This document shows, one piece after another, positions 44,596-53,634 of a stretch of 64,000 nucleotides of DNA. The DNA comes from an uncultured Eubacteriales bacterium (GTDB lineage: Bacteria > Bacillota > Clostridia > Peptostreptococcales > Anaerovoracaceae). The notes below the pieces were generated by a model. That model made no database searches. It was not told the origin of the DNA and worked only from the letters and a program-made list of their open reading frames with translations. The stretch is from NCBI GenBank assembly GCA_902763505.1, contig CACWSO010000010.1, positions 1 to 64,000 on the forward strand, read 5' to 3'. Each line of letters opens with the position of its first letter. The first letter of the stretch is position 1. Made by a program: the position numbers and the translations under genes.

Positions 44596-45981
44596 CTACT
44601 GAAAATCTTCTTTTAAGTTTCTGATATCTTCATAAAGAGTAGGATCCAGTTTAACCTGTTTTCCGATTTTATCGCATGCATGGAGAACTGTCGTGTGGTC
44701 TCTTCCTCCGAAGGATTCACCTATTTTAGGAAGAGAAAGATCTGTCAGTTCCCGACACAGATACATCGCAATTTGTCTAGGATGTGAAAACTCCCTGTTT
44801 CTCTTTTTAGATTCAATATCTGCAATTTTAATATTGTATTTTTTACATACCGCTTTTTTGATAGATTCACAGGAAATATCGATATCTCTTACTGAGAAAA
44901 TATCAGTCAGGTATTCTTTCGCAAATTTTGCTGTAAGCGGCTGGTTTTTAAATTGTGAGAAAGAAATAACACGAAGCAGCGCACTGTCCAGCTCTCTGAT
45001 ATTGAATTTAATTTTTTCTGCAAGTAAATCAATGACTTCTAGAGTATTTTCATCGATAGCAAGTCCTTCTTCTTCTGCTTTTTTTCTGAGGATTGCTACT
45101 CTTGTTTCAAAATCAGGAGGCTGGATATCAGCCATGATATTTGATTTAAATCTTGAAGTCAGTCTTTCATCCAGATCTCTCAGTTTATTCGGATGTCTGT
45201 CACTTGAGATTACAATCTGTCTGTTCAGACCGTAAAGAGTGTTAAATGTATGGAAAAATTCCATTTGCGTTGATTCTTTTCCTTCAATAAATTGAATATC
45301 ATCAATCAGAAGAACATCAACATTTCTGTATTTTGCCTTAAAGGCATTTAACTTGCTGTTTTTATTGACCGGATCCTGTAGGGCCAGAACAAGTTCTGAT
45401 GTAAACATCTCTGATGAAACATAGAGAACTTTCAAAGATGGATTTGTTCTCATAATATGCTGCCCGATTGCATGCATCAGATGCGTCTTACCAAGTCCTG
45501 ATCCTCCATATATAAAGAGAGGATTGTATGCGGTGGAAGGATTATCCGCGACAGCAAGAGAAACTGCGTGGGCATATTCATTATTTGGACCTACGATAAA
45601 ATTATCGAAATTGAATTTCGGATTCAGATAGTATTCTTCTTTATATGGATTATCCGGATCAATGGAAGGTTCCGCTGCTTTTGTTTTTTTACCTTCCAGG
45701 ATTTCCTTAATTTCATCTTCTGTTTTATGTGTGATCAGAATATGATAAGGTTTTCTAAATACTTCTTTGATGGCATTTTCAAGAATATCGATATATCTCG
45801 GGTTTCTTGAAAACATGTTGGCCTTAAAGCTTTCTGTTACAGCAAAAGACATGGTTCCTTTCTCTTCATCCATTTCAAGAGGCACAAGAGGAAGAAACCA
45901 GGTTCTGTAACTTACATCAGTCAGCTCTTTGCTTGCAAGAGCAAGAACATCTTTCCATTTGAGATTGTTGATTTTCTCCAT
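44596..45981 (-). CDS. dnaA: Chromosomal replication initiator protein DnaA
   Basis: 461 residues with an N-terminal domain I (WKDVLALASKELTDVSYRTW), an AAA+ domain with Walker A GGSGLGKTHLMHAIG and Walker B VLLIDDIQFI. The DNA-binding domain IV carries FGGRDHTTVLHA. It opens the dnaA-dnaN-recF operon. A DnaA box overlaps its promoter, so autoregulation is likely. Confidence 0.98.
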   Translation of the reverse strand: MEKINNLKWKDVLALASKELTDVSYRTWFLPLVPLEMDEEKGTMSFAVTESFKANMFSRNPRYIDILENAIKEVFRKPYHILITHKTEDEIKEILEGKKTKAAEPSIDPDNPYKEEYYLNPKFNFDNFIVGPNNEYAHAVSLAVADNPSTAYNPLFIYGGSGLGKTHLMHAIGQHIMRTNPSLKVLYVSSEMFTSELVLALQDPVNKNSKLNAFKAKYRNVDVLLIDDIQFIEGKESTQMEFFHTFNTLYGLNRQIVISSDRHPNKLRDLDERLTSRFKSNIMADIQPPDFETRVAILRKKAEEEGLAIDENTLEVIDLLAEKIKFNIRELDSALLRVISFSQFKNQPLTAKFAKEYLTDIFSVRDIDISCESIKKAVCKKYNIKIADIESKKRNREFSHPRQIAMYLCRELTDLSLPKIGESFGGRDHTTVLHACDKIGKQVKLDPTLYEDIRNLKEDFQ

Positions 45982-46038
45982 TACGTGACAATAGCCTTTC
46001 AGTTTTTTGGATATATATCATATCACAGAACGAATACT

Positions 46039-46067
46039 ATAATACAAAAATAGTTATCCACAGGCAA
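46039..46067 (-). promoter_or_regulatory. dnaA promoter overlapped by a DnaA box
   Basis: On the minus strand TTGCCT (46062-46067), 17-base spacer, TATTAT (46039-46044). The DnaA box at 46054-46062 occupies the spacer and the edge of the -35. Confidence 0.55.
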
Positions 46068-46248
46068 CAGTTAAATTTTAAACCTTTATTTTTCAATGAT
46101 AGACGAACTTATCCACAATAAGTGGATAAAGTTGTGCATAGTTTCAACAGAAACAACAATATATTGTGTTCTAATCAAAAAAATGTATAATAATGGAATT
46201 TATAAATAGTAAAAAGGACTAATTTCAAAGCATAGAGGCTTAAATAAA

Positions 46249-46277
46249 TTGACATGGTTTTTTTGGGGTTGTATAAT
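46249..46277 (+). promoter_or_regulatory. Consensus sigma-A promoter of rpmH
   Basis: TTGACA (46249-46254), 17-base spacer, TATAAT (46272-46277). Both hexamers are perfect. Confidence 0.92.
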
Positions 46278-46347
46278 ACTTGAGCATATGTGCATAAGTT
46301 GAAATTCAGATTTATGCAGGCAAATAAGAAAGAAGGAGGAAAAGCCC

Positions 46348-46482
46348 ATGAAAATGACATATCAGCCAAAGAAGAGGCAGCGCAAAAAGGAGCACGGCTT
46401 CAGAAAAAGAATGAAGACAAAGAATGGTAGAAATGTACTGAAGAGAAGAAGAAAAAGAGGAAGAAAAGTTTTATCAGCATAG
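46348..46482 (+). CDS. rpmH: 50S ribosomal protein L34
   Basis: 44 residues beginning [18 protein letters not shown] and ending RGRKVLSA, the complete L34. AAGGAGG lies eight bases upstream. It starts the right arm, followed by rnpA, the universal rpmH-rnpA pair. Confidence 0.98.
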   Translation: MKMTYQPKKRQRKKEHGFRKRMKTKNGRNVLKRRRKRGRKVLSA

Positions 46483-46510
46483 AGACCGCAAACTAGAGTG
46501 GTCTTTTTGT
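46482..46510 (+). terminator. Weak terminator/attenuator between rpmH and rnpA
   Basis: AGACCGC / GTGGTCT (seven pairs including a G-T) followed by TTTTT. It would lower rnpA expression relative to the abundant ribosomal protein. Confidence 0.6.
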
Positions 46511-46531
46511 TATTGATATTACTGAAAGACA

Positions 46532-46870
46532 ATGCGAAAAAAGGAAATACTGAGAAAAAAGGACGATTTTCAGGCAATTTATAAAGCCGGGAAGTCAGTT
46601 CCGGAGAGGTATATAGTTCTTTTTTATAGAAAGAATGATCTCCCATATAGCAGGACAGCCTTTTTAGCAAGCAAAAAGGTCGGAAACAGCATTCAGAGAA
46701 ACAGAGCCAAACGTCTGATGAAGGAAAGTTACAGACTGAACGCAGAAAAATTTCTTGAAGGATATGATCTCATATTCATCGCCAGAAATACGATTAACGG
46801 CAAAAAGCAGAAAGACGTAGAAAAATCACTTCTGAATGCAGCAAAAAGAGGAAAAGTAACGGGAAGATAA
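46532..46870 (+). CDS. rnpA: Ribonuclease P protein component
   Basis: A 112-residue basic protein that aids the RNase P RNA in tRNA 5' maturation. The RNR motif is [15 protein letters not shown], and [12 protein letters not shown] opens the fold. The ribosome site is poor, consistent with lower output than rpmH. Confidence 0.97.
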   Translation: MRKKEILRKKDDFQAIYKAGKSVPERYIVLFYRKNDLPYSRTAFLASKKVGNSIQRNRAKRLMKESYRLNAEKFLEGYDLIFIARNTINGKKQKDVEKSLLNAAKRGKVTGR

Positions 46871-46874
46871 TATC

Positions 46875-47084
46875 ATGAAATATGTTTTTATCGCTTTGAT
46901 ACGATTCTATCAGAAGTTCATATCCCCCCTTTTTCCACCCAGATGCAGGTTTTATCCTACATGTTCGACCTACTGTATTCAGGCTCTGGAGAAATACGGG
47001 TTTTTTAAGGGAAGTTATCTCGGAATCAGGAGACTGATGAAATGTCATCCGTTCCACGAAGGAGGATACGATCCTTTAAAATAG
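46875..47084 (+). CDS. yidD: Membrane protein insertion efficiency factor YidD
   Basis: 69 residues with the family core [28 protein letters not shown] and [12 protein letters not shown], covering the YidD fold with its conserved cysteines. It starts four bases after rnpA and lies 14 bases before yidC, the usual order. Confidence 0.96.
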   Translation: MKYVFIALIRFYQKFISPLFPPRCRFYPTCSTYCIQALEKYGFFKGSYLGIRRLMKCHPFHEGGYDPLK

Positions 47085-47098
47085 GAGGAAATTAATTA

Positions 47099-47839
47099 AT
47101 GTATACTATACTAGGCGTAATAGCAAAGCCGATGGGGCTTTTGCTTGACCTTCTGTATGGATTCATAGGAAATTACGGTATCTCCATTATCATATTTACA
47201 GTGTTCGTAAAGCTGTGCCTCTATCCGCTCTACATTAAGCAGACGAAGTCAACAGCAATGATGTCTGAAATGCAGCCTAAGATCAAGGCTCTTCAGAACA
47301 AATATGGAAACGACCAGGAAACACTGAATATCAAGATGCAGGAGCTCTATAAGGAAGAGAAATTCAACCCAATGGGCGGATGTCTTCCTATGCTCATTCA
47401 GATGCCAATTATCATGGGGCTGTTTGCCCTTCTCAGAAATCCGATGAGATATATCACAAAGGATTCCATGATTTTCGCATTCCATGAACCATTCCTGTGG
47501 ATCAAAGACCTGAGCCAGCCGGATCCATGGATCCTGCCGATTATCGCAGGCGTCGCTACGTTCATCGCATTTACAATGAACAGAATGCTTCAGGATACGG
47601 GATCAGATGCAGCAAATCAGTCAGCTGCCATGATGAAGATGATGCAGTACATCTTCCCTATCATGATTCTGTGGATGGCCAGATCATTCCCTGCCGGACT
47701 TGCACTTTACTGGGCAGTCAGCCAGATCATCCAGATCGGATTCAATATCCACCTGCAGACGCTCAGAAAGAAGATCAAGAGAGAGCAGAAGGAAAGACAG
47801 ATCAGAGAGAAACTGGAAAAGAAAAACAGAAATATGTAA
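47099..47839 (+). CDS. yidC: Membrane protein insertase YidC/Oxa1
   Basis: 246 residues with about five transmembrane helices. TKSTAMMSEMQPKIKALQNKYG is represented by its cytosolic hairpin, PMGGCLPMLIQMPI by the groove region, and FPAGLALYWAVS by the last helix. The C-terminal tail is basic. No lipobox Cys is present, unlike many Firmicutes YidC proteins. Confidence 0.97.
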   Translation: MYTILGVIAKPMGLLLDLLYGFIGNYGISIIIFTVFVKLCLYPLYIKQTKSTAMMSEMQPKIKALQNKYGNDQETLNIKMQELYKEEKFNPMGGCLPMLIQMPIIMGLFALLRNPMRYITKDSMIFAFHEPFLWIKDLSQPDPWILPIIAGVATFIAFTMNRMLQDTGSDAANQSAAMMKMMQYIFPIMILWMARSFPAGLALYWAVSQIIQIGFNIHLQTLRKKIKREQKERQIREKLEKKNRNM

Positions 47840-47863
47840 GTCTCGATATACGGAGGAGATATA

Positions 47864-48670
47864 ATGGATTACACAGAAAAATGGGGCAAAGATATCAACG
47901 AAGCAGTAGAGCTTGCCCTGATTGATCTGAAGGTTTCCAGAGACGAAGTAGAAGTAACGGTTCTTGAAGAACCAACAAAAGGTTTTCTCGGCATTGGTGC
48001 AAAACTGGCTAAAGTAAGAGTAGAAAAGAAAGCTCCGCAAGAGCCGGAGAAACCGGAGAAGAAGGAACCGGAAAAGAAAGCCCCGGAGAAAAAGGAGCAG
48101 CCGAAGAAATCTTCAAAACCAAAAGAGAAGAAGACAAACGATAAAAAGTCTCAGGAGAAAAAACCTGAAGAAAAGAAAAAGAACATCGTCCTGGACGATG
48201 TGGATATAAACGATCTGAAAACCGTTGAAGAACACGAAGCACTCACCTTCCTGAAGGACATCACAGGAAAGATGGGTCTGGATCTTGATTTCAGCGCAAG
48301 GGTTGGTGAAGATCTCGTTTATGTTGAAATGAGCGGTAAAGACTCAAGAACTGTAATAGGTAAAAGAGGACAGACTCTCGATGCAATACAGTATCTTACA
48401 AGTCTTGTTGTAAACAAAGAAAAGGAAAAGTACACCAAGGTAGTCGTCGATGCAGAAAACTACAGAGCCAAGAGAGAAAGAACTCTGGAGCAGCTTGCAA
48501 ACAGACTTGCCGCAAAGGTTGTCAAGACAAGGAAGCATATCCGTCTGGAGCCGATGAATCCTTATGAAAGAAAGGTTATCCATGCAACCTTGCAGAAGAA
48601 TCCTAACATAACAACAAGAAGCGAGGGCGAAGAGCCTTACAGAAGAGTTGTTATCGAACTGAAGAAATAG
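47864..48670 (+). CDS. jag: RNA-binding protein Jag (KhpB/EloR)
   Basis: 268 residues: an N-terminal Jag_N domain (MDYTEKWGKDINEAVE ... FLGIGAKLAKV), a Lys/Glu/Pro-rich linker of about 75 residues, a KH domain (VIGKRGQTLDAIQYL) and a C-terminal R3H region (ending near GEEPYRRVVIEL). It regulates cell elongation with KhpA in streptococci. It lies between yidC and mnmE. Confidence 0.96.
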   Translation: MDYTEKWGKDINEAVELALIDLKVSRDEVEVTVLEEPTKGFLGIGAKLAKVRVEKKAPQEPEKPEKKEPEKKAPEKKEQPKKSSKPKEKKTNDKKSQEKKPEEKKKNIVLDDVDINDLKTVEEHEALTFLKDITGKMGLDLDFSARVGEDLVYVEMSGKDSRTVIGKRGQTLDAIQYLTSLVVNKEKEKYTKVVVDAENYRAKRERTLEQLANRLAAKVVKTRKHIRLEPMNPYERKVIHATLQKNPNITTRSEGEEPYRRVVIELKK

Positions 48671-48678
48671 CTTGATGA

Positions 48679-48706
48679 GGCCCGCTTTTTGCGGGCCTTT
48701 GTATTT
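48679..48706 (+). terminator. Hairpin terminator/attenuator between jag and mnmE
   Basis: GGCCCGC TTTTT GCGGGCC with T-rich trailer, ending six bases before the mnmE start. Confidence 0.8.
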
Positions 48707-48712
48707 AGTATT

Positions 48713-50077
48713 ATGTGTGAAACGATCGCAGCAATATCAACAGCCTACGGTGAAGGCGGAATAGGAATCATAAGAATCAGCGGACCGGAATCCATCAGTA
48801 TTCTCCGCAGGATATTTGATTGCAAAGGCAGCATCATAAGCCGCCGAATGACATATGGGAAAATCATCGATCCGGAAGATGACAGCATCATTGACGAAGT
48901 TCTTGCCGTTTACATGAAAGAACCTTCCACTTATACAGGGGAAGATGTCGTGGAAATCAACTGCCACGGTAGCATGGTGTCTCTCAGAAAGACACTTGGT
49001 CTTGTGCTCCGCGAGGGAGCACGCATGGCAGAGCCGGGAGAATTCACCAAAAGGGCATTTCTGAATGGAAGACTGGATCTTTCACAGGCAGAGGCTGTTA
49101 TAGATGTGATCAAGGCAAAGGCAGATGCTTCTTATGAAGCTGCCCTCTCTCAGATGGAGGGAAGCTTATCCAGAAAAGTGAGAGAAATCAGAGCTGCCGT
49201 ACTTGATATTCTAGTGGAAACGACAGTCAACATCGATTATCCGGATGAAGATATCGAGCAGCTCACATATGATAAGCTGCTTGCAGGACTGGAAACAGTC
49301 GGAGAGGAAATCAGAAAACTGCTTGCAACAGCAGACACCGGGCGCATGATCAAAGAAGGCATCAGAGTTGCGATTGTCGGAAAACCGAATGTCGGAAAAT
49401 CTTCCCTGATGAACTGCTTGCTCAGACAGTCCAGAGCAATTGTCACGGAGATCCCCGGAACCACTAGAGATACGATCGAAGAGGCGGTCAGCATCAGAAG
49501 TATTCCTGTTTACCTGATCGATACGGCAGGCATCCGTGAGACAGAAGATGTAGTCGAGAAGATTGGAATCGAACGGACGAAGGAAGCCTTCAATAACGCA
49601 GATCTGATCGTGCTGATCGTAGACGCCAGCCAGCCTCTGACCGAGGAGGATGAGGATATTCTGGTGCGTCTGGAGAACAGGAGATCCCTTGTTCTGTTGA
49701 ATAAGACAGATCTCGGAAACGCAGTAACCCCAGGGGATATCGCTGACAGATCGCCTAATAGCGATATAATTGAAACGTGCCTGATTGAAGAAAAAGGCAT
49801 TGATGAAATCGAAGATAAAATTGAGGCGCTTGTGTATGGAGGAAAGCTGTCACAAAAGGACAGCATCATGGTCAATGATGTTCGCCATGAGGAGATTTTG
49901 AGAAAAGCAGAACAGGCTGTCTGTGACGCAGCGGCAATCACGAGGACACAGGAAGCGCTGGATATTATAGAAATAGATATCAGAGAAGCCTATGACAGAC
50001 TTGGAGAGATCATCGGTGAAACTGTTTCAGATGACGTAATCGATGAAGTGTTCTCAAGATTCTGCCTGGGCAAGTAG
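48713..50077 (+). CDS. mnmE: tRNA uridine-5-carboxymethylaminomethyl GTPase MnmE
   Basis: 454 residues from MCETIAAISTAYGEGGIG, which fits the family start. An upstream TTG at 48689 would lie in the terminator stem. It has an N-terminal folate-binding domain, a GTPase domain with G1 GKPNVGKSS and G3 DTAG, and the C-terminal FCLGK motif. With MnmG it modifies U34 of several tRNAs. No Shine-Dalgarno is visible. Confidence 0.95.
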   Translation: MCETIAAISTAYGEGGIGIIRISGPESISILRRIFDCKGSIISRRMTYGKIIDPEDDSIIDEVLAVYMKEPSTYTGEDVVEINCHGSMVSLRKTLGLVLREGARMAEPGEFTKRAFLNGRLDLSQAEAVIDVIKAKADASYEAALSQMEGSLSRKVREIRAAVLDILVETTVNIDYPDEDIEQLTYDKLLAGLETVGEEIRKLLATADTGRMIKEGIRVAIVGKPNVGKSSLMNCLLRQSRAIVTEIPGTTRDTIEEAVSIRSIPVYLIDTAGIRETEDVVEKIGIERTKEAFNNADLIVLIVDASQPLTEEDEDILVRLENRRSLVLLNKTDLGNAVTPGDIADRSPNSDIIETCLIEEKGIDEIEDKIEALVYGGKLSQKDSIMVNDVRHEEILRKAEQAVCDAAAITRTQEALDIIEIDIREAYDRLGEIIGETVSDDVIDEVFSRFCLGK

Positions 50078-50116
50078 TATAGTAGATAATAATCGTTGGA
50101 AAAGCAGGAGTGAAAC

Positions 50117-51991
50117 ATGGAAAAATTCCTGATGGGAGAATACGACATAATTGTAGTTGGAGCAGGTCACGCAGGATGCGAGGCCGGTCTTGCTGCGGCC
50201 AGAATGGGCAAGAAGACACTGATGCTTTCCATCAATCTTGAAGCTGTTGCCATGATGCCATGCAACCCATCCATCGGAGGTACAGGCAAAGGCCATCTCG
50301 TCAGAGAGATCGACGCCCTTGGAGGAGAGATGGGTCTCAATATCGACAAGACCTTTATTCAGAGCAGAATGCTGAATACTGCCAAAGGCCCTGCCGTTCA
50401 TTCTCTGAGAGCACAGGCAGACAAGAACCGCTATCACCTCGAGATGAAGAAGACCATCGAGAAAGAACCACTGCTGGACATGAAGCAGGGAGAAGTCATC
50501 GATCTGGTCACCAACGATGGCAGAGCCTGCGGTGTTGTTCTGCGCACCGGCGCAGTCTACAGATGCAATGCCGTCATACTGGCAACAGGAACTTTTCTCG
50601 CCGGTAAGATCTTCATCGGAGACAGTGTCTTTGATAGCGGTCCGAACGGGCTGGCCCCTTCTATGGAACTTGCAGAGAAACTCAGAGAGTACGGACTGCC
50701 GATGAGGCGGTTCAAAACGGGCACGCCTGCAAGGGCCCTTGCGGACAGTCTTGATTACGACAAGATGATTCCGCAGGACGGAGACAGTGAGATTGTGCCC
50801 TTCTCTTTCATGAACGATGAACTTGAGAAAGACCAGATCAAATGCTGGCTTACTTATACAAATGAAAAAACACACGAGGTAATCAGGCAGAACATCCATA
50901 GATCCGCCATGCTGGGTGGAAAGATCGAAGGCGTTGGGCCACGCTACTGCCCTTCTATTGAAGATAAAATCAATCGATTCCCGGACAGAGCACGCCATCA
51001 ACTCTTTATTGAACCGGAGGGACTGGATACTGACGAGATGTATATCCAGGGCATGTCCTCTTCCCTTCCTGAGGATGTGCAGCAGGCGTTTTATGAAACC
51101 ATTGAAGGCCTCGAGCATTTGAAAATCGTAAGGCCTGCCTATGCCATCGAATACGACTGCATCGATCCGCTGGATCTGAAGATGAATCTGGAAAACAGAA
51201 CCATTGAGAATCTCTTCTGCAGCGGACAGTTCAACGGCAGTTCAGGATATGAAGAAGCAGCTGCGCAGGGACTGATGGCAGGCATCAACGCAGTTTTGAA
51301 ACTCGATGGAAAGGAGCCTTTTGTTCTGGACAGAAGCCAGGCGTATATCGGCGTGCTTCTTGATGATCTGGTGACCAAAGGCACCAATGAACCATATAGG
51401 ATTATGACGAGCCGCGCCGAATACAGGCTGATGCTCCGTCAGGACAACGCAGACCTGAGATTGACGGAACTCGGCTATCAAGTTGGACTGGTGAAGCAGG
51501 ATCGTTATGAGAGATTTCTTGAGAAGAAGGCAGTTGTGGAAAAAGAAACCCAGCGTCTAAAACTTAAGATCATCAGCCCGGAAGCGGCGAACTCACTGCT
51601 GGAAGAACTGGGAACAGCGCCGCTGAAATCCGCGCAGTCACTTCATGAACTCATGCGCAGACCTGAGGTGACCTATGACAACACAGCATCACTGGATCCG
51701 GAGAGACCGGAACTATCCCGCCACCAGAAGACAACCATGGAAGTTGAAATCAAATACGGCGGATATATACAAAAGCAGCTTGCACAGATCGAGAAATTCA
51801 AGAAACTCGAAAACAGAAAGCTCAGCAGCGACATCGATTATGGGAGCATCAAAGGTCTCAGGATCGAAGCCCAGCAGAAGCTGAATGATATGAAACCTCT
51901 TTCCCTCGGTCAGGCATCCAGAATCTCAGGGGTCTCACCCGCTGATATCAACGTGCTCCTGATCTATCTGGAGAAAGAACGCAGATCATAA
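50117..51991 (+). CDS. mnmG: tRNA uridine-5-carboxymethylaminomethyl modification enzyme MnmG
   Basis: 624 residues with an N-terminal FAD-binding motif ([13 protein letters not shown]), a Cys-bearing [13 protein letters not shown] segment and a late YEEAAAQG region. FAD- and folate-dependent partner of MnmE. AGGAG precedes the ATG. The stop overlaps the rsmG start in TAATG. Confidence 0.98.
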   Translation: MEKFLMGEYDIIVVGAGHAGCEAGLAAARMGKKTLMLSINLEAVAMMPCNPSIGGTGKGHLVREIDALGGEMGLNIDKTFIQSRMLNTAKGPAVHSLRAQADKNRYHLEMKKTIEKEPLLDMKQGEVIDLVTNDGRACGVVLRTGAVYRCNAVILATGTFLAGKIFIGDSVFDSGPNGLAPSMELAEKLREYGLPMRRFKTGTPARALADSLDYDKMIPQDGDSEIVPFSFMNDELEKDQIKCWLTYTNEKTHEVIRQNIHRSAMLGGKIEGVGPRYCPSIEDKINRFPDRARHQLFIEPEGLDTDEMYIQGMSSSLPEDVQQAFYETIEGLEHLKIVRPAYAIEYDCIDPLDLKMNLENRTIENLFCSGQFNGSSGYEEAAAQGLMAGINAVLKLDGKEPFVLDRSQAYIGVLLDDLVTKGTNEPYRIMTSRAEYRLMLRQDNADLRLTELGYQVGLVKQDRYERFLEKKAVVEKETQRLKLKIISPEAANSLLEELGTAPLKSAQSLHELMRRPEVTYDNTASLDPERPELSRHQKTTMEVEIKYGGYIQKQLAQIEKFKKLENRKLSSDIDYGSIKGLRIEAQQKLNDMKPLSLGQASRISGVSPADINVLLIYLEKERRS

Positions 51992-52686
51992 TGAACGATT
52001 TAAGAGCATTCATTGAAAAACTTCATATTGCAAATCCGGGAGAGAAAGAAGAACAGCTGCTCAAGTACATGGAAGGTGTTCTGGAATGGAATGAAAAGGT
52101 CAATCTCACCGCTATTACGGATCGGGATGAGTTCATCCAAAAGCATTTCATAGATTCTCTTTTATGTGCGGGAACCCTTGAGTTTACTGACTCATCGTCT
52201 ATTTGCGATATTGGAACCGGGGGTGGATTTCCCGGTGTCCCACTTGCGATTTGTTATCCCGACAAACAGTTTACACTGATGGACTCACTGGAGAAGAGAT
52301 TGAAGATCGTGAGGCAGCTCTGCAACGAGATTGGCGTCGAAAATGTGGAGGTCGTTCACGGCCGCGCAGAGGAACTGGCCAGACAGAAAGACTACAGAGA
52401 ACAGTTTGATCTTTGTGTTTCCCGGGCCGTTGCGAATATGCGCGTACTCAGCGAATACTGTCTGCCTTTCGTAAAAACAGGTGGATGCTTCATTGCGTAC
52501 AAAGGTCCGGACTGTCAGTCAGAAATCGATGACGCTCGAAGAGCAATACAGATCCTCGGCGGAGATGAGCCGGAGATCAGACCTCTCTCGCATCTGGAGC
52601 ACAGCCTGGTCTGCATCAGGAAGATATCAGATACACCGCCTGCCTATCCGCGAAAAGCAGGAACACCGGCAAGAAAACCGTTGTAA
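51991..52686 (+). CDS. rsmG: 16S rRNA (guanine527-N7)-methyltransferase
   Basis: 231 residues of the GidB family. The SAM motif is ICDIGTGGGFPGVPLAI, with EKVNLTAI in the N terminus and VSRAVANMRVL in the core. It is coupled to mnmG. Confidence 0.97.
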   Translation: MNDLRAFIEKLHIANPGEKEEQLLKYMEGVLEWNEKVNLTAITDRDEFIQKHFIDSLLCAGTLEFTDSSSICDIGTGGGFPGVPLAICYPDKQFTLMDSLEKRLKIVRQLCNEIGVENVEVVHGRAEELARQKDYREQFDLCVSRAVANMRVLSEYCLPFVKTGGCFIAYKGPDCQSEIDDARRAIQILGGDEPEIRPLSHLEHSLVCIRKISDTPPAYPRKAGTPARKPL

Positions 52687-52721
52687 AACATCAATACAAA
52701 CAAGGAGATGGAAATAAATGG

Positions 52722-52777
52722 AAGCCCGAATGGAAATGTTTCACGTGAAACATTTCAGATTTTTTCGGGCTTTCTCA
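52722..52777 (+). terminator. Terminator-like hairpin enclosing parS
   Basis: AAGCCCGAA pairs with TTCGGGCTT around the 24-base parS palindrome, followed by a T-rich tract. It could end the rsmG transcript. Confidence 0.6.
52737..52752. promoter_or_regulatory. parS centromere site 1
   Basis: A perfect 16-base TGTTTCACGTGAAACA palindrome, extended to 24 bases (52733-52756). It is upstream of parA and is the binding site of ParB. Confidence 0.96.
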
Positions 52778-52860
52778 TTTTTTGCTGCTTTTGCTATAGA
52801 AAGAAAACAAAGTATGGTATATAATCAAAAATGACTTGAAGATATACATAGGAGGTAAAA

Positions 52861-53634
52861 GTGGGTAAGGCGATTGCTATATTTAATCAGAAGGGCGGCG
52901 TCGGTAAGACGACCACCAATATCAACCTGGCTGCATGTCTGGCACTGAAAGGCAAGAAGGTTCTGATTCTGGATATCGACCCACAGGGAAATACAACGAG
53001 CGGCGTTGGAGTTTCAAAGAAGGGTCTTGAACTGACAACCCATGAGATTCTCATTGAGGATGATCATCATCCTGCCGAAGCAGTAATCCCGACAGGCGTT
53101 CCGAATCTTGACATTATGCCGGCAAGCGTACAGCTGGCAGGTGCTGAGGTTGAACTTATCAATATGGCGGGAAGAGAGAAGCGGCTTAAGATGGCCATAG
53201 ATGTGCTGAAGCCAGATTATGACTATATTTTTATAGATTGTCCGCCATCATTGGGAATACTGACAATCAACTCTCTGACAGCGGTAGATTCCGTCCTGAT
53301 TCCGATCCAGTGCGAATTCTATGCTCTGGAAGGCGTAAGCCAGCTTATGAGCACCATAGATATCGTGAGAACGCATATGAATCCGGGACTTGAGATAGAA
53401 GGCGTTATCCTGAGCATGTTTGACGGCAGAACCAACCTGTCCGCTCAGGTCGTTGAGGAAGTCAAGAAGTACTTCAAAGAGAAGGTCTACACAACGGTAA
53501 TACCTAGAAATGTAAGGCTCGCAGAGGCGCCAAGCCATGGAATGCCGGTCATCCAATATGACCCGAGATCGACAGGAGCGCAGGCTTACATGGAATTTGC
53601 CGAAGAATTCCTCGAAAACGAAAGGGAGAGATAA
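52861..53634 (+). CDS. parA: Chromosome-partitioning ATPase ParA (Soj)
   Basis: 257 residues with a deviant Walker A KGGVGKTTT, Walker A' ILDIDPQGN and Walker B FIDCPPSLG. The start is GTG with AGGAGG upstream. No N-terminal helix-turn-helix, so it is the chromosomal Soj type. Confidence 0.98.
   Translation: MGKAIAIFNQKGGVGKTTTNINLAACLALKGKKVLILDIDPQGNTTSGVGVSKKGLELTTHEILIEDDHHPAEAVIPTGVPNLDIMPASVQLAGAEVELINMAGREKRLKMAIDVLKPDYDYIFIDCPPSLGILTINSLTAVDSVLIPIQCEFYALEGVSQLMSTIDIVRTHMNPGLEIEGVILSMFDGRTNLSAQVVEEVKKYFKEKVYTTVIPRNVRLAEAPSHGMPVIQYDPRSTGAQAYMEFAEEFLENERER

Larger units (their letters stand above)
45982..46347. other. Origin region between dnaA and rpmH (DnaA-box cluster)
   Basis: This 366-base gap is AT-rich and holds two perfect DnaA boxes TTATCCACA (46054-46062, 46109-46117), a third inverted box AGTGGATAA (46121-46129) three bases from the second, the dnaA promoter on the left and the rpmH promoter on the right. 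No gene is seen in it. Confidence 0.85.

Noticed and set aside
48689-48712. Upstream TTG start for mnmE
   Set aside because: It would add eight residues not seen in the family and lies inside the terminator stem.
50054-51118. A 354-codon minus-strand frame across mnmG
   Set aside because: Antisense shadow of mnmG with no recognisable domain.
52720-52836. A 38-codon frame with a good ribosome site reading through parS (contains MFHVKH)
   Set aside because: The peptide is mostly the translation of the parS palindrome and the hairpin arms. MFHVKH-type peptides are a common false call at parS sites.
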